NCBI RefSeq assembly: GCF_036226925.1 | Contig: NZ_CP109031.1 | Location: 7,750,001 to 7,814,000 of the forward strand | DNA: 64,000 nt | From: Streptomyces sp. NBC_00659 | GTDB lineage: Bacteria; Actinomycetota; Actinomycetes; Streptomycetales; Streptomycetaceae | Direction of reading: 5' to 3' | Shown: one piece after another, positions 8,592 to 17,203 of the stretch | How the letters are laid out: every line of letters starts with the position of its first letter | How positions within the stretch are numbered: the stretch's first letter is position 1 | Made by a program: the position numbers and the translations under genes | The notes under the pieces: generated by a model | What the model was told of the DNA's origin: nothing | The model's database searches: none | What the model saw: only the letters and a program-made list of their open reading frames with translations

Positions 8592-11300
8592 GTGAACCCA
8601 GCCCGTGAGCGGCACGCCGTGGCCATCGTCGGAGTGGGCGCCGCGGGCACCCTCACCGCCGTGCAGCTGTGCGAGACGGCGACCCGCCGCCGTACCCCGC
8701 TCGACCTCTTCCTGGTCGACCCCGCCCCCGAAGCCGGGCGGGGCAGCGCCTACGCCACCACCGATCCCCGGCACCGGCTGAACGTGCCCGCGGGCGGAAT
8801 GAGCTGCTATCCCGACGACCCCGGCCACTTCACCCGATGGCTGTGCCGGCACGGCGAACCCACCGTCAGGGGAACCGACTTCGCCACCCGCTACCGGTAC
8901 GGCGCCTATCTCGCCGACACCCTGGCCCGGGCGATCGTGCACGCCCACGGCACGGTCGCCGTGCACCGGCTGCGGACCAGGGCCGAGGCCTGCGCCCCCG
9001 CTCCGGACGGGGGCCTGGAGCTCCGGCTCGCCGACGGGCACGGCCTGGCGGCCGACAGCGTGGTCCTCGCCACCGGACCGGCCGCCACGACGGGTGCCTG
9101 GGCCCCGCCACGGCTCCGTACCTCCGAACGGTTCATCGGCTCGCCCTGGGCGCCCGGCGCCCTCGACGGACCGCTCGCCGAACCGGCCGCCCGCGGGCGG
9201 GAGGGCGCGAGCGACGACGTCCTGCTCGTGGGCACCGGACTCACGGCGGTCGACCTCGCGCTCAGCCTCGACCGTCCCGGACGCACCGTGCACGCCCTCT
9301 CCCGCACCGGTCTGCTGCCACAGGCGCACGCGCTGAGCCCCGCACCGGCGATGGCCGCGCCCGAAGGGCTCGACGCGCCGACCCTGCGCACGCTGCGCCG
9401 GGCCGTCTACCGTCACATCGGCCGCGCCGTGCGCGCCCACGGCGACTGGCGCCCCGCGCTCGACAGCCTGCGCCCGCACACCGCGCGCCTGTGGCGCAGC
9501 CTCACACCCGAGGAACGCGCCGCCTTCCTGCGGAGCGAGGGCGCGCTCTGGAACACCCACCGGCACCGGACGGCACCGGCGACGGCCGAGTCGCTGGACC
9601 GTGCCCGCACGGCCCGGCGCCTGCGTGTGCACACCGGCGGGATCGCCGACGCCGTCCCCCGGCCGGACGGCTCCGAGCTGCTCACCCTCTCCAACGGGCG
9701 GCGCGTCACGGCGGGTTGGGTGATCGACTGCACCGGGCCGGGGCCGCGCCCCGAAGACCCCCTGTGGCGCTCGCTGTTCGACACGGGCGCCGCCGTGCCC
9801 GGCCCGCTCGGCCTGGGCGTCGCGACCCGCGACGGCCGGCTCCTCGACACCGCGGGCAGGACCCAGCTCGCGGTGTTCACCCTCGGCGCTCCGCGCCGCG
9901 GTGAACTGTGGGAGACCACCGCCGTCCCCGAGATCCGCGTCCAGGCCGCGGAGTTGGCCGAGCAGGTGCTCGCCCCACTGGCTCCCCGGCGCCGCCCCGC
10001 CCGCCGTCGGCCCCTCGACGCGCACGGGCTCCCGCTGTCCACCCACGCCGAGGCGGCCGCCGCCCACCGCACCGGCCTCGAACGGGTCCTCAAGGTCAGG
10101 GCCGGCGCCGAGGACGCCTTCGCGCGCGCCGTCGCCCTCGACCCCGGCTTCGCGCTCGGGCACGCGGCCCTCGCCCTGCTCGGCCATGAGTGCGGCGCCG
10201 ACGTCGACGTACAGCGGGCACTGGCCGACGCGCGGCGCTGCGCGCGGGAACGGGCCGATGCGCGGGAACGCTCCTTCGTCGACGTGGTGACCCACCGCGT
10301 GCACGGCGACAGCCCGGACACCGCCGCGCGCGCCCTGCTGGGCCACCTGGCCGCCTACCCCGCCGACGCGCTCGCGCTCGCCGCGGCCGTGCCCACCATC
10401 GCCTTCTCCGGCATCAACGACCTCGACAGCTCATACGCGTTGAGCCTGGTCGAGCGCGCCTCGCCGGCCTACGACGGCCACTGGTTCCCCGCCTCGCTCC
10501 TCGCCTTCCTGCGCCAGGGTCAGGGCCGCTACGACGAAGCGGCCGAACTGGCCGGGCACGCGCTGGCCGCCGAGCCCGCCTCCGGACACGCCGTGCACGC
10601 CCTCGCCCACGTCCACTACGAGTCAGGGGCCCACGAGAGCGGCCGCGACTGGCTGGACGCCTGGGTGTCCGGGCACGGACGGGGCGCCGTCCACCGGGCC
10701 CACTTCTCCTGGCACATCGCCCTGCACGAACTGGCCCTGGACGATCCCGCCGCCGTCCGCAGACGCTGGTACGCCCAGCTCGCTCCGGGGCGGGTGACAG
10801 GCGTACGCGCTCTGGTCGACTCGGGGTCGCTGCTGTGGCGGGCCCGGCTCAGCGACAGCTGGCGCGGGCGGGTACCGGCGGCGGACGTCCTCGACAGTGT
10901 CGCCCGCGAGATCGTGGAACGGCCCGCGACCGCCTTCACCGCGCTGCACGCGGCTGTCGCCCTCACCGCCGCCGGTGACCTCGCGGCACTGCGCCGGCTG
11001 CGCGACCACGCCGCGGGGGCCGACCCCGTGCAGCGCGAGGTCGTCGTCCCCCTCTGCGAAGCCTTCGCCGCCCTCGTCGAGGAACGCTTCCACGAAGCCG
11101 CCCGGGGGTTGGACGCGCTGCTCCCCTTTCTCGGCCGGGTCGGCGGCAGCGCGGCCCAGCGCGAGGTCGTCGAGGAGACCCTGCTGTACGCCCTGGTCGC
11201 GGCGGGCCGCTGCGAGGCGGCCCGCCGCCTCCTGGACACCCGCCTCGACCGCAGCCATTCACCCCGGGACCGCCGTTTGCTGGCCGCGCTGCCTGATTGA
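8592..11300 (+). CDS. FAD/NAD(P)-binding oxidoreductase fused to Ttc38-like TPR domain
   Basis: A 902-residue two-part protein of unknown function. Residues 1 to about 480 resemble FAD/NAD(P)-binding proteins of the YdhS type: GVGAAGTLTAVQ dinucleotide fold, GRGSAYATTDPRHRLNVPAG, then a second fold at VLLVGTGLTAVDLAL. From about residue 500 the sequence resembles the tetratricopeptide protein Ttc38 family (TGLERVLKVRAGAEDAFARA, then HALAHVHYESG and HFSWHIALHELALDD). The frame is open across the joint. The GTG at 8592 is chosen because GGAGG sits five bases upstream; the reading extends 46 codons further up but into the 12-bp repeats. No signal peptide, so cytoplasmic. Confidence 0.8.
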   Translation: MNPARERHAVAIVGVGAAGTLTAVQLCETATRRRTPLDLFLVDPAPEAGRGSAYATTDPRHRLNVPAGGMSCYPDDPGHFTRWLCRHGEPTVRGTDFATRYRYGAYLADTLARAIVHAHGTVAVHRLRTRAEACAPAPDGGLELRLADGHGLAADSVVLATGPAATTGAWAPPRLRTSERFIGSPWAPGALDGPLAEPAARGREGASDDVLLVGTGLTAVDLALSLDRPGRTVHALSRTGLLPQAHALSPAPAMAAPEGLDAPTLRTLRRAVYRHIGRAVRAHGDWRPALDSLRPHTARLWRSLTPEERAAFLRSEGALWNTHRHRTAPATAESLDRARTARRLRVHTGGIADAVPRPDGSELLTLSNGRRVTAGWVIDCTGPGPRPEDPLWRSLFDTGAAVPGPLGLGVATRDGRLLDTAGRTQLAVFTLGAPRRGELWETTAVPEIRVQAAELAEQVLAPLAPRRRPARRRPLDAHGLPLSTHAEAAAAHRTGLERVLKVRAGAEDAFARAVALDPGFALGHAALALLGHECGADVDVQRALADARRCARERADARERSFVDVVTHRVHGDSPDTAARALLGHLAAYPADALALAAAVPTIAFSGINDLDSSYALSLVERASPAYDGHWFPASLLAFLRQGQGRYDEAAELAGHALAAEPASGHAVHALAHVHYESGAHESGRDWLDAWVSGHGRGAVHRAHFSWHIALHELALDDPAAVRRRWYAQLAPGRVTGVRALVDSGSLLWRARLSDSWRGRVPAADVLDSVAREIVERPATAFTALHAAVALTAAGDLAALRRLRDHAAGADPVQREVVVPLCEAFAALVEERFHEAARGLDALLPFLGRVGGSAAQREVVEETLLYALVAAGRCEAARRLLDTRLDRSHSPRDRRLLAALPD

Positions 11301-11452
11301 GGCAGGGCACGCGTGGTCGGCCCGGCGGGGTTGCGGTCGCCCGGTCGCGGGACGGCAACGGTGCCGGGCCGGTCGAAGCGGGCCGGCACCGCCATCGGCG
11401 ACGGGCGCCGGACCGCCTCGGTTTCGCTCCTGCCGCCGGGGTGGGGTGGCCA

Positions 11453-11480
11453 GGCGCGGGCCCGCGGCCTTGCCCGCGCC
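11453..11480 (-). terminator. Hairpin after IclR gene
   Basis: Arms GGCGCGGGC (11453-11461) and GCCCGCGCC (11472-11480) form a perfect 9-bp stem with a 10-base loop, starting four bases past the IclR stop on the minus strand. It may also stop transcription from the convergent FAD/Ttc38 gene. The rest of 11301-11484 shows only GC-rich noncoding DNA. Confidence 0.7.
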
Positions 11481-11484
11481 CGCG

Positions 11485-12252
11485 TCAGACGTGTGGCTCC
11501 GTCCGGGCCGTCGGCCGCCAGCCGAGGGCCCGGGAGATTCCGCGGGCCGCCAGCCGTACCGCCGGGATCAACACCGGTACCTGCGCGTCGGCCCGGGGCA
11601 CGACGAGCGACACGGCCGCGACGACGGTGCCGTCCGTGCCGCGCACCGGCGCGGCCACCGACAGGGCGTCCTCGGTCACCTGACGTGCGCTCACCACCAC
11701 ACCCGTACGCCGGACTTCGGCCAGAGTGCGCCGCAGGCGGGCCGGATCGGTGATGGTGTACGCCGTGTAGGCGGCCAACGGCCCGGCGCAGTAGGCGTCC
11801 TGGACCGCGGGCTGCGCGTGCGCGAGCAGCGCGAGCCCGACACCCGTCGCGTGCAGCGGCCAGCGGGCGCCCACCTGGATGCGTACACCGACCGACGAAC
11901 GCCCGGCGATCCACTCGATGTAGACGACCTCGACGCCGTCGCGGACCGCCAACTGGACGTTCTCGTGCGTCGCTTCGTACAGGTCCTCCAGGTACGGCAG
12001 GGCGATCTGCCGCAGCGCGAGCCCGCGCGGAGCGAGGGCCGCGACCTCCCAGAGGCGCAGGCCGACGTGGTAGAGCCCGTCCGTGTCCCGTTCCAGCGCG
12101 CCCCACTCGGCGAGCGCGGCCACCAGCCGGTGGGCGGTCGTGAGGCTGAGGCCGGCCCGGCGGCTGATGTCCGTCAGGGACAGCGCCGTGTGCTCGTGGT
12201 CGAAGGCGGCGAGTACGGCGAGAAGGCGGCCGGGAGCGGACAGGGTGGTCAT
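11485..12252 (-). CDS. IclR-family transcriptional regulator
   Basis: DNA-binding regulator of 255 residues. The winged helix lies in residues 1-65 (LSLTDISRRAGLSLTTAHRLVAAL). The effector domain follows with family features LATRDGVEVVYIEW-like spacing and HATGVGLALLAH, the usual IclR ligand-pocket segment. Start ATG at 12252 overlaps the stop of a 46-codon ORF. The target is unknown; the neighbours are a secreted-protein operon upstream and the FAD/Ttc38 fusion downstream, neither obviously metabolic. Confidence 0.9.
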   Translation of the reverse strand: MTTLSAPGRLLAVLAAFDHEHTALSLTDISRRAGLSLTTAHRLVAALAEWGALERDTDGLYHVGLRLWEVAALAPRGLALRQIALPYLEDLYEATHENVQLAVRDGVEVVYIEWIAGRSSVGVRIQVGARWPLHATGVGLALLAHAQPAVQDAYCAGPLAAYTAYTITDPARLRRTLAEVRRTGVVVSARQVTEDALSVAAPVRGTDGTVVAAVSLVVPRADAQVPVLIPAVRLAARGISRALGWRPTARTEPHV

Positions 12253-12389
12253 GGGTTCGGTTCGGTGTCCGCGATCCGTCGCAGCGGCGTGTGCCGGGTC
12301 TCCGCGTGCAGGCCGCGCATGCGGGGCTCCTCGGCGTCGGTACGGACGAGGCCTCGCAGGTGTTCTGCGGCGCGCTGCTGACCTGCCAT
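12249..12389 (-). CDS. Small ORF (46 aa) coupled to IclR gene
   Basis: Unrecognised product, Arg-rich, 46 residues, beginning MAGQQRAAEHLRGLVR. GGGAG lies about six bases before the ATG at 12389. Its stop overlaps the IclR start as ATGA, the pattern of translational coupling, which is the main reason to call it. It could be a leader peptide, a true small protein, or chance. No homologue is claimed. Confidence 0.45.
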   Translation of the reverse strand: MAGQQRAAEHLRGLVRTDAEEPRMRGLHAETRHTPLRRIADTEPNP

Positions 12390-12509
12390 GACGGGCTCCC
12401 TGGGGCCTGGCCCCGGCCGGGGCGGTCCGGACGTACGGACCCAGCATGCCGTATGGGTCAGGACGTGCCGGGCGGAGTGCGGACCGCCGTCGAGGGCACG
12501 GTGGAGACC

Positions 12510-12536
12510 GACGGCGGCGGGAAGCCCGCCGCCGTC
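12510..12536 (-). terminator. Strong hairpin after secreted-protein gene
   Basis: A perfect 12-bp stem, arms GACGGCGGCGGG (12510-12521) and CCCGCCGCCGTC (12525-12536), with a three-base loop, 75 bp beyond the stop of the minus-strand gene at 12612. The rest of 12390-12611 holds no supported gene. Confidence 0.8.
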
Positions 12537-12611
12537 CCGCGGAGCGTGTCGCGGTTTTACGAGTGGGACTCGGGGGCCCGGCGGTGCTCCAGGCCCCTCC
12601 GCATCGGCCTC

Positions 12612-13460
12612 CTACCCGAGCCGGTACGCGTACACGGAGGTCGCGACGCTGCACGCACCGGGCTGGACCACCTCGGCGCGCAGCGTCCCGCTCGCCGTGT
12701 CGTAGTCGACGCCCTCCGCCTCGTACGTCCCGTCCGTGCACAGGCTGCGCTGCGGCAGGGCGAAGAGGCTGGTGACATGTCCCGTGACCGGCCGGCCGTC
12801 CACCTTCCTCTCCAGGTCGACCTGGAGCAGCGGCCGGTCCTCGGGGAAGTGCGCGCGCGAGCTGTCGTCAGAGGCGCAGAGCAGCCGGGTGTCGTCGACG
12901 AAGTCGCAGCCCTGGATGTCGGCGACGGGCCTGTCGAGGGTGATCTGCCCGGCCCCCGGCAGGGATCCGCCGGTGGGCGGGGTCGACGGGTTGAGCAGCG
13001 GGGCGGGGAAGACCTGGAGCCGGTTCTGGTCGCCCCACTCGCCGGAGACCAGCCACTGCCCGTCGGGCGACACGGTCGCGAAGGAGTTGTTCAGCTTCTC
13101 GCCCGGGTCGAGCCGGTGGACGTACTCGAACCGCTTGCCCGCGGGTGTGGTGACGGCGAACATCTTCGAGGTCGCCGTGTCGGGCCCCTGGTAGGCGTCG
13201 AACACGGAACCCCGGGCGATGTCCGGGTCGCCCACATGGTTCCAGCCCTTGATGCGCAGGACGAGCGGGATGGAGGCGAGCCCGCGGTGCAGCAGCGAGC
13301 CGTCCGCACGGCTCGCCAGGCCCTGTCCACCGCTCAGCGAGTCGACGTACGACGTGCCGGTCTCGGTCCACACGGGTTCGCCGGCCATCGCGGCCGACGT
13401 ACTCATGCCGACGGTGAAAGCTCCCAACAGGCAGGCAGTGGACATTAAGTGACGCTTCAT
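12612..13460 (-). CDS. Secreted protein of unknown function
   Basis: A 282-residue exported protein. The signal peptide MKRHLMSTACLLGAFTVGMS is cleaved near AMAGE. The body has short beta-rich segments such as ATVSPDGQWLVSGEWGDQ and GCDFVDDTRLLCASDD, reminiscent of a beta-propeller blade pattern, but no family is assigned. Paired cysteines (GCDF/LLCAS and LCTDG/PGACS) suggest disulphides. The ATG at 13460 overlaps the stop of the upstream PHP-domain gene (ATGA) and has GGAAGG upstream, so the two proteins are co-translated and probably act together outside the cell. Confidence 0.75.
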   Translation of the reverse strand: MKRHLMSTACLLGAFTVGMSTSAAMAGEPVWTETGTSYVDSLSGGQGLASRADGSLLHRGLASIPLVLRIKGWNHVGDPDIARGSVFDAYQGPDTATSKMFAVTTPAGKRFEYVHRLDPGEKLNNSFATVSPDGQWLVSGEWGDQNRLQVFPAPLLNPSTPPTGGSLPGAGQITLDRPVADIQGCDFVDDTRLLCASDDSSRAHFPEDRPLLQVDLERKVDGRPVTGHVTSLFALPQRSLCTDGTYEAEGVDYDTASGTLRAEVVQPGACSVATSVYAYRLG

Positions 13461-15127
13461 CGGCAGCCTTCCACATCGACGAACAGCGGGTTGGAATAGA
13501 ACCATGTGTCGACCCACGGGTCACCGTTTCCGGGTACGTGCGGAATCGGGCCGTGCGGGTCGATCGCCGCACCGAGGTATCCGGCGCCGTTCCTGTTGCC
13601 GTCGCTGCCGCGCAGCCGGACGTAGAAGGACTCGTCCCCGGCGGTCAGCGGAACGCGCAGGGTGTACGTCCCCTTGCGGCCGCTCACGTCCACGGTCCGG
13701 ACGACCTTGGTGTCGGGGGCCCGCCAGACATCGCGGTCGGCCGCCGGGCCGCGCACCGCGCCGCGGATCACGTCGACATGCGCCAACTCCGGCAGGATTC
13801 CATGGGCGTTGGGGCGTGAGGCCGTCGTCACGGCGACCGACAGGGTGAGCCGGTCGCCCTTGCGGACGCGGATCCGGCCGCCCAGGGTGACGCCCGCCCC
13901 GTGGTCGTGGTCCCGCTTCAGGCGGACGTCGAGTCCGTCCAGCAGATGGCCGTGGTCCAGCCAGACCCGGCCCGCGCGCAGGCCCGCCATCACCGCGCGG
14001 TGGCCGTAGCGGGTCACGCCGACATGGGTGCGGCTGAACTGGCCGGGCCAGAAGTCGCCGCCCGGCTGCTGGGAGTCGGTGTTCACCGGGTCGGGGACGT
14101 GCCCGGTGTTGTCGAAGTTCTGTCCGGGCGCCCAGTCGCCGTTCTTCCAGGTGTCGAAGACGACGCGGTGCACATCGGAGTTGGTGGTGATGGTGAACAG
14201 CCGGCCCTCGGCGAGCATCGCGTCCCACATGCCGCCGACCGTGGCCGTCATCCAGTCGAAGCCGCCGTACAGGACGTACGCGTCCCCCGGATAGCCGGCG
14301 AAGGAGTTCTCCGAGGGCTTGTTGACGTACTCGCCGCGCTGCTGCCCCGAGCCCACCCAGCCGGGGATGCCGCCGCCCTGGGCGCCGGGCGCGCCCTCCA
14401 TGCCGATCATGATCTCGGGGGCCGCGTCGCGCCAGTTGCGCATCTCGTGCGGGGAGTCGATACCCAGGCGCAACGGGTGGTTGGCGAGGACCAGCACGTC
14501 GTCGACGTATCCGGTGCGGCGCTGCTCGGCCAGCCACTGGATGGCCTTGACCGCGTGCGCCTCGTTGCGGGCGGTGTCGGGGTTGGTCGGCGAACCCGCC
14601 GTGTAGCCCAGCAGCTTTCCGTCGTAGGCGAGTTCGAACCGGGTGAGCAGGTCCACCTCGTGCGGGCCCGGGGCGGCGAAGACGGTGGCGTGCTCGGCGG
14701 CCGGGATGTACCACTCCAGGCCCTGGAAGATCAGCTGGCGCGGGTTCGCGGCGCGCGCCTTCAGGATCTCCTGGTGCTCCAGCCGGGCGCCGTAGGAGGC
14801 GTGCCCGAAGTTGGAGTGCTCGTTGAAGACCATCCAGTCGAGACCGTACTCGGCTCCGGCGCGGGCGAGTTGAGAGAACGTGTACTTCGCGTCGTGGCTG
14901 TAGACGGAGTGGATGTGATGGTCGCCCACGAGATAGGCGAGGCGCGGGTCGCTGCCGCCGGGGCCTCTCTGGGACGCCGCCGCGGGCGCGGCGAGCGAGC
15001 CGACCGCGAAGGCCGCCCCGAACAGGCCCGCGCCGCGCAGCAGCCCGCGCCGCGATATGCCCTGCGGGTCCAGCGCGGCGGGGGAGACGGACGGATCGGC
15101 CCAGGCGGGCAGTTGCTGCTCGGTCAT
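13457..15127 (-). CDS. Tat-exported PHP-domain metallophosphoesterase
   Basis: Predicted extracellular hydrolase of the PHP superfamily, 556 residues. A Tat signal (ISRRGLLRGAGLFGAAFAVG) ends near APAAAS. The metal-binding PHP opening motif DHHIHSVYSHD follows, with further His/Asp ligands at FNEHSNFGH, ANHPLRLG and TTNSDVHRV. The C-terminal part (from about residue 400) is beta-rich. Substrate is unknown; PHP proteins cleave phosphoesters or phosphotriesters. Translationally coupled to the secreted protein downstream. Weak ribosome site at the ATG, 15127. Confidence 0.82.
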   Translation of the reverse strand: MTEQQLPAWADPSVSPAALDPQGISRRGLLRGAGLFGAAFAVGSLAAPAAASQRGPGGSDPRLAYLVGDHHIHSVYSHDAKYTFSQLARAGAEYGLDWMVFNEHSNFGHASYGARLEHQEILKARAANPRQLIFQGLEWYIPAAEHATVFAAPGPHEVDLLTRFELAYDGKLLGYTAGSPTNPDTARNEAHAVKAIQWLAEQRRTGYVDDVLVLANHPLRLGIDSPHEMRNWRDAAPEIMIGMEGAPGAQGGGIPGWVGSGQQRGEYVNKPSENSFAGYPGDAYVLYGGFDWMTATVGGMWDAMLAEGRLFTITTNSDVHRVVFDTWKNGDWAPGQNFDNTGHVPDPVNTDSQQPGGDFWPGQFSRTHVGVTRYGHRAVMAGLRAGRVWLDHGHLLDGLDVRLKRDHDHGAGVTLGGRIRVRKGDRLTLSVAVTTASRPNAHGILPELAHVDVIRGAVRGPAADRDVWRAPDTKVVRTVDVSGRKGTYTLRVPLTAGDESFYVRLRGSDGNRNGAGYLGAAIDPHGPIPHVPGNGDPWVDTWFYSNPLFVDVEGCR

Positions 15128-15621
15128 GGTCGTGTGGTCCCTAGGTCAGAGGGTCATGGACGACGGGACGGGGAAGGCGTGTTCGACGCGAGGGCGGCGG
15201 TGGCCGCATCCGTCGCGCGGTCGCCGTCGTACGCCCGGCGGTGGGGCCGCGCCGTGCCACCGTTGTCGTACGGTCCCGCGCCACCGTGCCCGGCCGATCT
15301 TCCGTCGTTCACGCGTTGGAGAATGGCGCGGTCCCAGGGCCCCCGGATGAAACCGTCCTGAAGCCCCGGGGTCGGCTCGATGGCGCCCAGTGGTCGGCGG
15401 GTCCACCCTCGCCGCTGCCCGTCGGGTGCGAGGGGTCGAGTCCGCGGGACGAGGACTCGACGCGGCGGTGACGCCCGAGGTCTCGACGTGGCGGTGACGG
15501 ACGAGCCCGTGGACGCGGTGGCACGCTGATTCCTGGAAGACGTGGGTGAAACAGGCGGTCGTGGCGTGCTCCCTCGCCGTGCGGCCTGCGTCCCCGCACG
15601 AACTGCGAAGGTGGTACTTGC
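15128..15621. other. Divergent intergenic region with 23-bp direct repeats
   Basis: A 494-bp spacer between the divergent PHP and GH4 genes. The clear structure is a direct repeat at 15451-15473 and 15477-15499 (21 of 23 bases identical, 26-bp period). Both copies share CTCGACG and GGCGGTGACG. The remaining DNA has open frames on both strands but no family similarity or ribosome sites, so I see no gene. Confidence 0.6.
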
Positions 15622-16959
15622 GTGAGGCTGACCATTCTGGGCGGCGGTGGATTCCGTGTCCCGCTCGTGTACGGGGCACTCCTCGGGGACCGGGCCGAGG
15701 GCCGCGTGACCCGGGTCGTGCTGCACGACCTGGACGGGGGACGGCTCTCCGCCGTGGCCCGCGTCCTCGCCGAGCAGGCGGCCGGGGACCCGGACGCACC
15801 GGAGGTGACCGTCACCACCGACCTCGACGAGGCCCTGCGCGGCGCCGACTTCGTCTTCTCCGCGATCCGCGTCGGGGGTCTGGAGGGCCGGGCCGAGGAC
15901 GAGCGTGTCGCCCTCGCCCAGGGCGTCCTCGGCCAGGAGACGGTCGGCGCCGGCGGCATCGCGTACGGCCTGCGCACGGTGCCCGTCGCCGTGGACATCG
16001 CGCGGCGGGTGGCCCGGCTCGCGCCCGACGCCTGGGTCATCAACTTCACCAACCCGGCCGGACTGGTCACCGAAGCCATGTCCCGCCACCTCGGCGACCG
16101 CGTGATCGGCATCTGCGACTCCCCGGTCGGCCTCGGGCGCCGGATCGCCAGGGTCCTCGGCGCGCACCCGGGCGAGGCGTGGATCGACTACGTCGGGCTC
16201 AACCACCTCGGCTGGGTGCGCGGTCTGCGCGTCGGCGGCCGCGACGAACTCCCGCGTCTGCTCGCCGACCCCGACCTGCTCGGCTCCTTCGAGGAGGGCC
16301 GGCTCTTCGGCCCGCAGTGGCTCCAGTCCCTCGGCGCGGTCCCCAACGAATACCTGCACTACTACTACTTCAACCGGGAGACCGTCCGCGCCTATCAGCG
16401 GGCCGAGAAGACACGCGGCGCGTTCCTGCGCGACCAACAGGCCGGTTTCTACGAGGAGATGAGGCGCCCCGACGCGGCGGCCCTGACCGCCTGGGACCGC
16501 ACCCGGGCGGAGCGCGAGGCGACGTACATGGCCGAGAACCGGGACGCCGCCGGTGCCGGGGAACGCGAGGACGACGACCTCTCCGGCGGCTACGAGAAGG
16601 TGGCGCTCGCGCTGATGCGGGCCATCGCCCGCGACGAACGGACGACCCTGATCCTCAACGTCCGCAACCGCGGCACGCTGGGCGTCCTCGACGCCGAGGC
16701 CGTCATCGAGGTTCCGTGTCTGGTCGACGCCAACGGCGCGCACCCCGTCACCGTCGACCCGTTGCCGGGCCACGCCACCGGACTGGTGTGCGCGGTCAAG
16801 GCGGTCGAGCGGGAGGTGCTCTCCGCGGCCGAGTCGGGTTCCCGTACGACCGCGGTGAAGGCCTTCGCCCTGCACCCGCTCGTCGACTCCGTGAACGTGG
16901 CGCACGCCCTGCTCGACGGCTACACGGCTGTACACCCCGGCCTGGCCTACCTGACGTAG
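15622..16959 (+). CDS. GH4 family 6-phospho-beta-glucosidase-like enzyme
   Basis: NAD+- and metal-dependent glycosidase of family GH4, 445 residues, cytoplasmic. The Rossmann motif LGGGGFRVP opens the protein. Family hallmarks are NFTNPAG near residue 137, GICDSP with the metal-binding Cys, and YVGLNHLGW carrying catalytic Asn/His. Members hydrolyse 6-phospho-beta-glucosides or related sugars by redox chemistry. The GTG at 15622 follows GAAGGTGG with seven-base spacing. No PTS genes are adjacent, so the physiological substrate is open. A hairpin terminator follows. Confidence 0.88.
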   Translation: MRLTILGGGGFRVPLVYGALLGDRAEGRVTRVVLHDLDGGRLSAVARVLAEQAAGDPDAPEVTVTTDLDEALRGADFVFSAIRVGGLEGRAEDERVALAQGVLGQETVGAGGIAYGLRTVPVAVDIARRVARLAPDAWVINFTNPAGLVTEAMSRHLGDRVIGICDSPVGLGRRIARVLGAHPGEAWIDYVGLNHLGWVRGLRVGGRDELPRLLADPDLLGSFEEGRLFGPQWLQSLGAVPNEYLHYYYFNRETVRAYQRAEKTRGAFLRDQQAGFYEEMRRPDAAALTAWDRTRAEREATYMAENRDAAGAGEREDDDLSGGYEKVALALMRAIARDERTTLILNVRNRGTLGVLDAEAVIEVPCLVDANGAHPVTVDPLPGHATGLVCAVKAVEREVLSAAESGSRTTAVKAFALHPLVDSVNVAHALLDGYTAVHPGLAYLT

Positions 16960-17006
16960 GGATCGACGGAGAGGGCCGTACGGCCGTGAAGGAGAAGCGA
17001 GCGCCC

Positions 17007-17040
17007 GACCCGGGCGACGTCCGCGGGCGTTGCCCGGGTC
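17007..17040 (+). terminator. Hairpin after GH4 gene
   Basis: Arms GACCCGGGC (17007-17015) and GCCCGGGTC (17032-17040) pair perfectly, with an inner GC-rich loop that can pair partly again. It starts 48 bp after the GH4 stop. Confidence 0.7.
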
Positions 17041-17153
17041 CGTCTCGATGACACCCGCTTTGCGCACCGGACTTGCCGACGCCTTGACGATCCGTTCCCT
17101 GCGTGTTCAACCCGCTGTCTGTGCCCGCGTTGTGTAGCGTCCCTAAGGTCCCT

Positions 17154-17200
17154 GAGTGCTTCGAGTGCGTCGAGTGCTTCGAAGGAAGGGACTCAAGGGA
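17154..17200. repeat. 9-bp tandem repeats before ABC exporter operon
   Basis: GAGTGCTTC, GAGTGCGTC and GAGTGCTTC sit head to tail at 17154-17180, followed by a two-copy AAGGGACTC repeat, the second of which supplies the ribosome site of the ABC gene. Possible operator or slippage tract. Confidence 0.7.
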
Positions 17201-17203
17201 CTC

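Noticed and set aside
8433..10346. A 637-codon open frame antisense to the FAD/Ttc38 gene
   Set aside because: No domain signal, no ribosome site; the plus strand shows dinucleotide-binding motifs.
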